From Tillus elongatus (lineage: Eukaryota; Arthropoda; Insecta; Coleoptera; Cleridae), in NCBI GenBank assembly GCA_964006375.1, contig OZ023263.1, forward strand, positions 136,148,063-136,212,062: a DNA stretch of 64,000 bases, read 5' to 3'. The position numbers and the translations under genes are program-made. Below, one piece after another: positions 29,719 to 42,287 of this stretch. Position 1 is the first letter of the stretch. Each line of letters starts with the position of its first letter. The notes under the pieces were generated by a model. That model did no database searches and was not told the DNA's origin. It worked only from the letters and a program-made list of their open reading frames with translations.

Positions 29719-29938
29719 ATGCCTTTTAAACACCCTCCTACGCGAGCGAACTTCAAGCGTATTTCCCCTACCAGAAGATCCGAAGATGTGGAAGCCCTTC
29801 CCGCAACCAGACGAGACTCAGGAAGCAAACAGTGGTCCCCGCTTGGAGCGTCCTGAAGGGACGAGAAGCGACTACACCAATGGTGAGTGTATACTTGCAC
29901 TGACCTCTGCTATCCCTATCGAGATTGTCCGGCCTTAA
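29719..29938 (+). pseudogene. small ORF downstream of the tandem repeats, possible LINE ORF1 start
   Basis: ATG at 29719 opens a frame rich in Arg, Lys and Pro (KRISPTRRSEDVEALPATRR) that stops near 29831. In another plus-strand frame, reading continues with EGTRSDYTNGECILALTSAI to a stop near 29937, as if one frameshift had occurred. The basic composition and the position after a repetitive GC-rich leader fit the start of a non-LTR retrotransposon gag-like ORF1. There is no diagnostic domain, so this is an inference. The antisense frame 29900-29694 is a shadow. Confidence 0.35.
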
Positions 29939-31801
29939 GTAAAGTTTACGTACCTCAGCAGTATTACCCTGAAATGAAAATATTATAAAGGGGCACTTGT
30001 AGCGCTTGTTGCCATAACTCCACTCACGTAGCTCAGACAGAATCTAAACGCAAGGTCGGCGTCGATAAAGTAGGAATTTTAGTCTTGATATTTTTTTTTG
30101 TGTATGTTAGGTTCATGCAATCATGGTATGTAACTTTCAATTTGTTAACGTTAAAATGTAGGTGTATGTGTGGCCCTGTTTATTAATAGCATTAAGACAT
30201 TATTAAGATGAACATGGAAATAACAATCATAATGTTGTCGGCCGATCTCTCATAATTTCATTAGCTTTAACTTTTATAGGAATATTGTTGACCTATCATG
30301 TTTTCTTGATATATGTGTGTCACTTGCTTTGTTCATTTGAGTCAGGCCCTTTGGCACCGAGGCTAGCTGAATTTGAAATAGCGGATAAGAGAAAGAGCAT
30401 AACTTCTAGTAACAAAACCTGAATATACTTACTATTCGATAGTGGAAATATTTCATACTTTAAAGTAAGACAGACTGAAGTTAGGAATAGGTGTTGAAAT
30501 TGAATGTTGAACTTGAAATTTGAATTTAAAGTTATCACCGATCAACTGGACGGTTGTGGCATTCATCTTGTAGCTTAGCAAAATCCGCAAATGGGCCTAC
30601 ATGGCAATGAATTAGCTTCCCCATATGCGTGACAAGTTTTGTACTATAACTACCTCACATTTCCGTCTTTATTGGACACCCAAGTGAAGTCTCACTCCAT
30701 GAAATGCCAACTTTCCGACCAAGACCTGGCTATACAGGAAGACCATGAAGGTCCGCGATTTACATAAGTTCAGCATGATCGTAGTGAAATGGCAATCTGG
30801 GGGCCCGTTAATCAGTCAAATTCACACGCATGTGTTTCTCCGCATACAGGGAATTAGGCGGGATGCTAGGGTTATCATAATAAATGATGTCGACCTCTTT
30901 GAGGATATAAGCTGCAGGGAAAGCCTTACCATTACGTCCAATGAGGTATGTAGGTTAAACTGTCAGTATAAACAAAGCCTAGCGACGCCTACGTAAATTT
31001 TCTGTCTCTTGAAGTGCCAACTTTCCGATCCAGACCTGGCATACAGACAGAACGCGTACCAACCTATAAGGCATGATGGAAAAAGAAAATGCAACCTAGG
31101 TGCGCAAACCCCAAACGCTTATGACTATTGTTAGTGCCAGTGTCGTAAAGGGAAGAGTGAGATGTATTGGTTAGATTGGCGTCAGATTCCACTGTGAAAC
31201 TGAAATCGAAACGCAACTCAAAATATCAATCTATAACTCGCACGCCACTGGAGTATAAACACGGCAGCATTGTGGTTCTTGGTGCGCATCTCCGGTCATT
31301 CACCTCCGATTGTAGCAATCGTGTCGATCACATGCCACGTCTGTTAGGGACGGGCTTTAGGTTAAAATCAGCTGGTAGGATATGGCGCCAAGGTGTCTGA
31401 GCTCACGATTCTAACTGTGTGTATTGGTTAGGGATTACATTACATTTAATAAACGAGGTTAAATGAACAATAGCTTTTTATTTCTCCCACAAAACTTCGA
31501 TTCATGGTTATAAGAACCTTTTACACGACGTAGGGCCCTACACGATCACACGGCGAAGGTGACCCAGAAAACTCTGATGTGCAGGTGAAAAGAACTTTCT
31601 AAGGTAGGTGGTTCTTAGTGCTCTCAGTCGTTGTGTATGTGTAAGGTGTAAGCTGCGTCAATACTCAGCGCTGGGAGGAACTGAACAATATACTCACTCA
31701 ATATTTACGATTTTTGTTGTTCATTATATTTTGTCATGTATGTATACAAGCCAGGGTGAACATTCCTTGTTAGAAATATACACGGGGCGGCGCTGGAATA
31801 T

Positions 31802-31803
<2 letters not shown>
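29939..31803. other. unassigned moderately GC-rich region with a direct repeat
   Basis: The motif TGCCAACTTTCCGA, followed by AGACCTGGC, occurs at about 30706 and about 31017, 311 bp apart. The frames 30745-30996 and 31167-31400 (plus strand) have no recognised family. It could be the body or flank of the element that begins at 29230. Confidence 0.35.
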
Positions 31804-31882
<79 letters not shown>

Positions 31883-32010
31883 TGACCCCCAGATATGGGT
31901 TCTAAGGGTCTTAGTTCACTCTCATTGAAAATTTTTTTGCAAAGTCTCACCATAGATACCTCTCTATTAGTGATTTTTTAAAATAAAAATTCACTAAAAT
32001 AACGCGACTT
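31804..32010. repeat. (TA)n plus family Q right end
   Basis: (TA)n at 31804-31878 is followed by CTGACCCCCAGATATGGG, the TCTCACCATAGATACCTCTC block and the hairpin end (TAGTGATTTTTTAAAATA, AAATTCACTAAAATAACGCG). The left half is absent. Confidence 0.8.
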
Positions 32011-32159
32011 GGCGAGACTATACGAGACGAGATGAACACGATACGAGACATAAGTATATTATAATACCGATACCGAGACCAAGACAATACTGGAATTCTC
32101 CCATTTGAACGAGACAGACGAAATTTTCAAAATCTAGGCCCGTAGCATCTCGTGCAAAG

Positions 32160-32533
32160 CCTTACCACGTGTGAATTTAAAATAAAAGAAAACGGTTGAT
32201 CATCATTTCTACTTCTGTTTACCAACTCGTACACTCACAACGAAAACACAAGACTAAAAAAAGTTTTTTTGTCCAGTAACTAGCGACCACCAAATATTTT
32301 AATAATTTAATCGATGGGTCAAACACAAAATAAATACTACTAGGCATTTTAACTTTAAACGCAAATATTCAACAACCTAATTGGTAGATTTTGAATTTCA
32401 ACTTAGAATAGAGAATCAAAAGAGCCCTCCAAAAATTTGCCACTAGACCTGTCTTCCCTTTCAAACTAAGTGGGCGAAGGTCACTCCCGCTAGGAGTTGA
32501 ACGCTGCAAATTCTGTTAAGAATCGAGATCCAG

Positions 32534-32535
<2 letters not shown>
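32160..32535. mobile_element. M1 MITE, partial internal copy
   Basis: Collinear with about 2110-2460 of the complete M1 copy, including CACAAGACTAAAAAAAG (CACAAGACAAAAAAAGG there) and GGGCGAAGGTCACTCCCGCT. It breaks off at the (TA)n tract. Confidence 0.75.
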
Positions 32536-36029
<3,494 letters not shown>

Positions 36030-36500
36030 TCCGGTACGCAGCGTTATAGTAGCGAATTTTTGTACACTATATACAGCTTATTAGTAAAGTTAATACTTTA
36101 AACTAAGACAAACCTTGAAGATGGATTTTAGAGGTTCTAGTACGCGCACATTTAAAGAATTCTTTCGAAAGTGTTACCATCGATATCTCCCTATTATCAA
36201 AAAAATCTTGCGTTCTGACTCCTTTTGAGAAAAATACCCCAAACTCAATTTTTTATGAAGCTAAAGAACTAAATTTTGCTATATCTGGAGTAGATAGTGT
36301 AAGTCCCTTTAAAAGAAACTTGTTATACAAATTTCATTAAAGTTATACAGAAGATTTCCAGAAGGAAACTCAATTCATATTCAGAAAAGTAAAGCATCTG
36401 CCAAATTATAAACGTAGCAGTTATTTTTCCTTATTAATCGCGAGTTTGATTTCGATTTAGTCAACCTAATCAAACCGGTTTTTTCAATATCAACAATAAC
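36030..36500. repeat. family Q subfamily copy, partial
   Basis: It starts with GGTACGCAGCGTTATAGTAG. It contains the right-block variant AGATGGATTTTAGAGGTTCT and the CTGCCAAATTATAAACGTAG block shared with 6850-7985. The right end is missing. Confidence 0.6.
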
Positions 36501-36619
36501 AAAATTATGATTTCAGACTCAAAGGTGACAAACTTATTTAGGCGTTTTAAACAAAAATGAGATCGCGTTCAAAACATATGAAATCTGTGTAATATTGTTT
36601 CTCCAAATGTCAAAATAAA

Positions 36620-36716
36620 ACATAAAAAAACATACATTCATCGAGCTGGATTCGATCCTTCTGCCTAGGAGGTCAGCGCGATGCCCCTGGCGCCATCTCG
36701 GGATACGTCAACTAAC
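36620..36716 (-). ncRNA. tRNA-like sequence (tRNA pseudogene or SINE head)
   Basis: Minus strand: CCCGAGATGGCGCCAGGGGC (A-box-like), an anticodon-arm-like segment whose loop centre reads CCT, then AGGATCGAATCCAGC (B box), followed by TTTTTTT near 36625 as a possible pol III stop. The acceptor stem does not pair well, so a functional tRNA is unlikely. No SINE body is obvious. Confidence 0.5.
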
Positions 36717-37239
36717 GTTTTATTTGCGTGATAATTTAGATCGGCTTCATGCCTGGGATATTATATTCAAAATATCCGTAACAATTTATTACAGAATTAG
36801 TAGAATTACCATTGAAACACATCCCACGACTGTTTCGGTCTTATATGACGTCTTATGTTTAAGTTTAAATATAAAAGGAACCATTTTAAAGTCATTTTGG
36901 CTTGATTTTGCTTGCATTTCTACCATATTATGTGACAGCATAATATATCTATACTGCGCTAAAACTGTATTTGAGGCCGTTCATAAGGCTTCAAATATAG
37001 TGTCTTTTAATAATTGATTGAATCCCCCAGTTAAATAACAATCAGTTGGTAAATTTTTAATTACATGTTGTCTGTCATTTTCCATAATTGCGGCCGAGAT
37101 TTCACGATTGTTGGTTCGGGTAGTATGTTTTATATCTCGTATATATTTAGTTTGGTTACCGTTGATGTATGGTGTATACCTGTTGTATGAATCAATCTAG
37201 GTGTGGCAGTTAACTACTCTGTATGTCAGGCATTGGACT
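36717..37239. other. no gene recognised
   Basis: The 97-codon plus-strand frame 36724-37017 has no recognised motif. Confidence 0.4.
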
Positions 37240-38022
37240 TTAACCACTAAGTCGTTTCAACGCATGTCTTTGGGGTTTTGTTTTTAATTTGGAAAAAACT
37301 TTCCTTAAAAGATATTCCCGAACAGCTCTGGAATTAAGTGCAGGTGCCCCATACTTCTCTATCCAACAGTTGCGAACTCTCTCCAGGAGCGTGTTATCGA
37401 GAGCATCCTCTAAATCGTTTTGTAGCAAATGTATGTAGCGCTCTGATGTTGGTATGGTGGTAAAGAAACGGTCCTACAGTCGTTGTACCGAAGATACCAG
37501 CCCACATACTGAAAGCAAAATGGTGTTGATGCCTCGACGTTTCATTTGTTTATTTTATTGATTATTAAAAATACCATTATTTGTAACAATGCCTTTGTCC
37601 TGGCATTTTCTTGTGTACCACTCACAAAATGAGCGACGTCGTTCTGAATCACCTAGTCTGAGTGCTTTACAAATTCTGTACTTGTATGTATGTAATTTTT
37701 GTTTTCGTAAAATAATATGTGCCGTTGATTTTGATATACCAACGTTTCGTTCAATTTGCCGGATTGATGTACCGGGATCTTCAGTAACTGTTAGCAAAAG
37801 GTTATGTACTGCTTCCTCATTGCTGGACTTTAGCCGACAAACTACAGGGTTTTTCAAACAACCATATGCTTTAAGGTTTGTCACTAATTTGCTATAAGTC
37901 CTTTTCTTTGACTGTCTTATTTCCGTCTATTTCTGCAAATACATACGCCCCGCAACAGAACAATTACGGTGGGACGAAGTGAAACATGCCACCATGTCAA
38001 ACTTTTCTTCCTTAGAAGACAT
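37240..38022 (-). pseudogene. mariner-like transposase pseudogene, second lineage
   Basis: The minus-strand start is at 38022-38020 (MSSKEEKFDMVACFTSSHRN), matching the N-terminal HTH region of the same broad transposase group as 33228-34290. A stop near 37930 and the frame 37884-37555 follow (EDPGTSIRQIERNVGISKST, then a segment ending FCEWY). A central deletion leads to LLQNDLEDALDNTL and CWIEKYGAPALNSRAVREYL in 37428-37240, where the family has a DGAPAH motif. Here that Asp is Tyr, so the second catalytic acid is lost. The C-terminal third is missing. Inactive. Confidence 0.85.
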
Positions 38023-39257
38023 ATTTAAACGAACCAGTTACTAATTATTACACAAAAAATTAAACAAGAAACTAATGTGTCAAAAATTAATATTACTGTC
38101 CATCCAAATACGGCTGTTGTCACATCCATTTATTCTCCAAAGCATGCTTTTATTTGTTCTGTGTTTATTCCATTTAATTAATGCCGCAATTCATCCATTG
38201 GATTATGATTAAACGCCTAAATGACATAACGTGTTAATTGATATAGCTAGTGGTACTAAACCACAAAGTGTGACATCGCTGAATTTGTAATAAAAATGGC
38301 TTTCAGAATATGATATCAGAAAATGAGGGCCATAGTTAAAAAAAAGTTGATGATGGTCCCGCAAAGACGAAAGGTTGGATTCAAAAATTAGCAATGCTAC
38401 GTTAAATAAAATTAAAAGTTGCTGTGGAGAAGTGTCATCAATATTGATGTAGGTCCACCATTAAGGCCAGAAAAAATATGTAAAATAAAAAAAATCCAAA
38501 ACTTTTTGTCCAACCGCCAATTTATTGGGCCTTTGAGTGAGCAACTTTTCTCCCATCTAACCAAGTCTGTATCTGCTACATTTTTGGAGATCCCCATAGT
38601 GGCCCTCCTTATCTTGGACACACTGTATAAGTTTTTATCTCATTTATAGACAATGAAGCTATCCTAAAATTTTTATTGCAAATTAGGAAATACCTTATGT
38701 AACAACGAAGAAATGAATTTAATTTAGTGTCTAATTAAACATTTATATTGTTGCTTGCAGAATGGATAATTTCTTAAGGATTATAAATAAATCTTTGTTT
38801 TGTATGTTAAAATTTTAGAATACCATTTAACCTTCAATTTCCAGTCTTTACCATAAAACCGCAGCATAAGTACGATGCTGTGATAAAACTGTCCTACTGT
38901 TTCCCTCCTTCTTACCGGCAAATTAAGTGCCTTTCTATTTATTTTCCATCATCCTCCCTGCCAAAGAGATGGGCTATTCATTGTTATCATAAAGACATGC
39001 AGTAGCTTGCTTCTCTGACGGGTTAAACATCCACCAAGTTGAGCACGTGTCTACTAATGAACAAGTCACGTGCCTTTTAATCTGTCTCATCTAGTGACCT
39101 AGCACTATTCACGTGGCATCTACTGTGTTCTCGTCATCCGCATTTTACGGGATAACGTTACAAATTTACCTCACTGCAAAGATTAGCTCGATTTTATTTG
39201 AAATGAACTATTAAATATACAAGGCTAGAGTCTTTAAAGGTTTTATGTAAGGTGAAA
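38023..39257. other. no gene; possible mariner-type end at 38610-38633
   Basis: At 38595-38633 the minus strand reads ACAGTGTGTCCAAGATAAGG, similar to mariner-type terminal repeats, about 600 bp upstream of the transposase pseudogene above. The partner end was not found. The rest is AT-rich. Confidence 0.35.
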
Positions 39258-39480
39258 AAATTCGAGACACAGCAAGTGCGTTATGGTCGAGAATTTTAAT
39301 TAAATGCTTCAAAATTTAATAATTCAATTCGCCATTACCAAGAAACTTACATTTTGGTAATAGTAAAGTATACAAGCTCTCTAAAAAGACTTTACCACAT
39401 CCTACCACATATTCCTTTGAAGAAAATAATCTTATTTGAGTCAATTTACTTTAGTACAAAGTTGCTTACTTTGCCCGCTA
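39258..39480. repeat. family Q left end and adjoining repeat
   Basis: GACACAGCAAGTGCGTTATG marks the left end. The following CATCCTACCACATATTCC block recurs inverted at about 45259-45276. Confidence 0.6.
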
Positions 39481-39499
39481 GACGGCCCTGTAAGTACTA

Positions 39500-39905
39500 T
39501 TTTTTGTTCCTTTTTTGTTATAAATTCAACATTGTTAATGCGATTGCGCTAAAATTTGATACGTCGGTATGCTTTCAAGGGACGAAAACATCCATATAAA
39601 AATTATGATCAGCATCAAGCCATAGGCGTAGAACTTTGATTTCTTAGAAATTAAACTCATCAAATTTCTACGCCACTCTAAGAAAATTGTTTCTAGTATC
39701 AAATGTAGATAAAGCAACTCATTTACTAAACAATTTTTTTGATAAAACACGATTACCTACTGTCATGTTTTTTAATTTGCAATTTAATAATTTGAAGCAG
39801 TTTCTCAAAAGAAGAATCCTTAAACATACATAGAAATAAATTAAGATGTCATAATAACTGTTCAAAATGTTCACCATTGGCATGAATATAAAGTTTTGTT
39901 CCTTC
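39500..39905. repeat. interspersed repeat D, uninterrupted copy
   Basis: Collinear with the split copy formed by 40100-40197 and 44588-44945. Shared blocks include ATAAATTCAACAT, ATAAAAATTATGATC, GAAAATTGTTTCT, TAAAACACGATTAC and GATGTCATAATAA. Non-coding. It serves as the pre-insertion reference for the Academ-like element. Confidence 0.85.
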
Positions 39906-39944
39906 GACGAAAATAACCTGATTTGTGTCAAGTTATTACCTTTT

Positions 39945-40040
39945 TTTCTCCCTTAGGGCTCGTCCGCGTCTTTGCCGCCCCGATAGCACCGGAGTCTTTA
40001 GCTTATTGTACATAAGTAATAACTTATGCACAATAATAAG
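39945..40040 (-). mobile_element. 3' tail fragment of the R1/LOA-like LINE
   Basis: A T-run, then GGGCTCGTCCGCGTCTTTGC, CGCCCCGATAGCACC and TTTAGCTTATTGTACATAAG, as at the 3' end of the LINE at 53915-58758. The copy ends in a 34-bp near-palindrome at 40003-40036. A severely 5'-truncated insertion. Confidence 0.75.
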
Positions 40041-40099
40041 GTAATAATAACCTTAGTAGAATGTTGCATAGGCTGTTAGACGGGCTTGAGGTAACTATT

Positions 40100-40197
40100 T
40101 TGAATTCTTTTTTTTTTAAGTACACTTGGAGAACCGAAATCACCAGAACACATCTTTTTTAAAGACCTTTTTTTGTGATAAATTCAACATGGCTTAT
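40100..40197. repeat. repeat D, left part of the interrupted copy
   Basis: It matches the 39500-39537 region (TTTTGTGATAAATTCAACAT) and ends at GGCTTAT where the Academ-like element begins. The upstream block with GAAATCACCAGAACACAT has a relative near 48845-48870. Confidence 0.75.
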
Positions 40198-41063
40198 TAG
40201 GCCAGGCGGCAAGCCGTAAAATAAAGGCCAGTAAGAAAATAATTCCAGGAAATCTGGAAATTCATTTAATCGCTTTACTTTTATCTCGTGAGAGGTGTAC
40301 TAAGTTTTCCCCCTCGAGCAAGGTCGGCGTTAGCCGCCATATTGGAAAAATGGCATCCAAATTTAGTTTTTTTGCGGATATTTCCTAAAATATTAACTTT
40401 TCTATAAAAATACTTATTACCAAAATTAGTCCTTATTAAATTTATTACAAAAAAGTTCCTTACGATGTTTACCGTAAAACTGACCTTTTTCAAGATATTT
40501 AGCCGTACACTTAGAAAATCTTTCGTACCTCACCTAAAATCGATTTTTCTACTTACTATCTATTATTTTTGGTACACTATGCATATTTATTTTATTTTAG
40601 GGATCACAAGATTATAGTAAGAAATCAAGCATGTACCTTAGAAGTTAAGCACAGAAAATATTTAAATCTCGTTTCCACACCACCTTGTGGTAGGGAAAAT
40701 GGCGCGTTTTTTTCAGTAGTTTCCTCTGTAGGCCTAATCCACAGTGAAATAACAAATATATCGTAATTTTCATCGTTTCGACGATGAACGCTGACTTTGT
40801 TGATATTCTATACTGTCGGCACTTCCACTTTCGACCTCAGAAACGACATTTTCTTCGGTCTGGTCCTGGGACGTTAGGCGGTCTAGGTCGACGTCATTAC
40901 TTTTGTTTTCCTCCACATCTTCTACATTTTTGCAGGCTTGCCCTCTGTAATTGATGCAGATTGTGGGGCATTTCAATCCAACTTTTCTGCAACCGCATGC
41001 TGCCTTGCATCCTTTTGAACATGTGCAGGAGATTGTGTTTAAAAGTGACTGTGGAGCCAGGCC

Positions 41064-42287
41064 GGCCACATCGAGAATATAAGGACTCGGTTCTCTGACG
41101 TAACGGCCGCGTGACGTAAGCACAGCGAGGTGTACTTGTTCGCTCCGATTAGACAACAACGTGTTGTTTCGTTATATTTCGTGTGTTAGAACTCCCTTTT
41201 TGCTGGAGATGGTGAGAATTTGTGTGATATTCTTGTGTTGTGGTGTGTTTTATTAGTGTTACCGGTATATTTACAATGCCGTATTCCTGTTGTGTGCCGC
41301 AATGTCCGGGAAATAACAAAAATGGACCGAAGGTATATCATATTTCTTTGCGACACTTGTATGAATCAGAAAAAAAGGCTCAGAATTGAATCATTATTAA
41401 CTATAAAATCGCGTACGTTCGGCAATATTAAAATTAAGCAGTTTTGCGAAAATATTGATGTCCCCTGGCGTAATTGAAGAAAACCATTCATTTAATTCTT
41501 AAATTGTGGTAGCTAAAACCGATGTAGACGATGTCAGTGATGATATTCTGGTAATCACTTATTTAGCAGGTTACTGTTGTTATATTGCGCGAAAAAGAAT
41601 TCAGTGTGAAATATGTACGGAAAATATCATTTATAATGATGAAATCATTGTTGAAGATAAATTTTACCCTGATTAAAAGTTTAAGCCGGGAAAAATTGCT
41701 TTATCCCCAAGACGTTATCGTACGAATGGTTTTATATGCGTATATAATATTTAACAAAATTTTGGATGAATTTTAGGAAACTTTCTTAACAGTTCATAAT
41801 AAACGTGCATTTCTAAGCCACTATATTATAAAATTTCTTTCAGATAACAGGCAACTGTCTGTCGATCATAAATGTAATATTCATCAGATTGTACATATAG
41901 CAAAAATTATCATAACCTGCATAATAAATACTCTTTTTAAAAATTATTGTGGAAAATCTAATTATCGGTTGGCCAAGCTATCTAAAAGCCGTAAATTTAT
42001 GACTCTTACCAAATAGACCGCGTTCTTTTTATAATGATTTTTGCTTTGAAACTTCGTTTTTCTATAACAAAATCGAATGGGGTGCGATGAAGGGCTCAGT
42101 TGACGACTGGCACCCTCTTTCAACCAAAAGCCCTTCAAAAGTTTTTAGAATAAGTGTCTTTTAAGGCTAAAGCAACGTAAAACTCATGACAGACTGAGCG
42201 TTTCATATAGTCTGGTAGGCTAGCGCGATACCTCTCTTTGCTGACGTCACGCGCGAGCACCGAGTCCTTATATTCTCGGTGTTGCCG
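41064..42287 (+). mobile_element. P-superfamily (THAP) element nested in the Academ-like gene, 8-bp TSD
   Basis: The 8-mer GCCAGGCC occurs at 41056-41063 and 42288-42295, directly flanking a segment whose ends are inverted (CGAGAATATAAGGACTCGG at the left, its complement at 42260-42278). Joining the flanks restores the host reading frame (TTKGLAPQSLLNTISC). Eight-bp duplications are characteristic of the P superfamily, and the interior encodes THAP and P-type transposase fragments. Length 1224 bp, so it is an internally deleted copy. Confidence 0.85.
41276..42017 (+). pseudogene. THAP-domain P-type transposase, internally deleted
   Basis: ATG at 41276 gives MPYSCCVPQCPGNNKNGPKV, the start of a C2CH THAP zinc-finger domain that binds transposon ends. 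The frame stops at about 41386. From about 41500 the C-terminal part of a P-type transposase is readable in shifting frames (ILVITYLAGYCCYIARKRIQ, CEIC, LYPQDVIVRMVLYAYIIFNK, then CNIHQIVHIAK and KNYC). The central catalytic domain is missing. It lies divergent to the cysteine-rich end of the host gene and inside the 8-bp target duplication. Confidence 0.78.
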
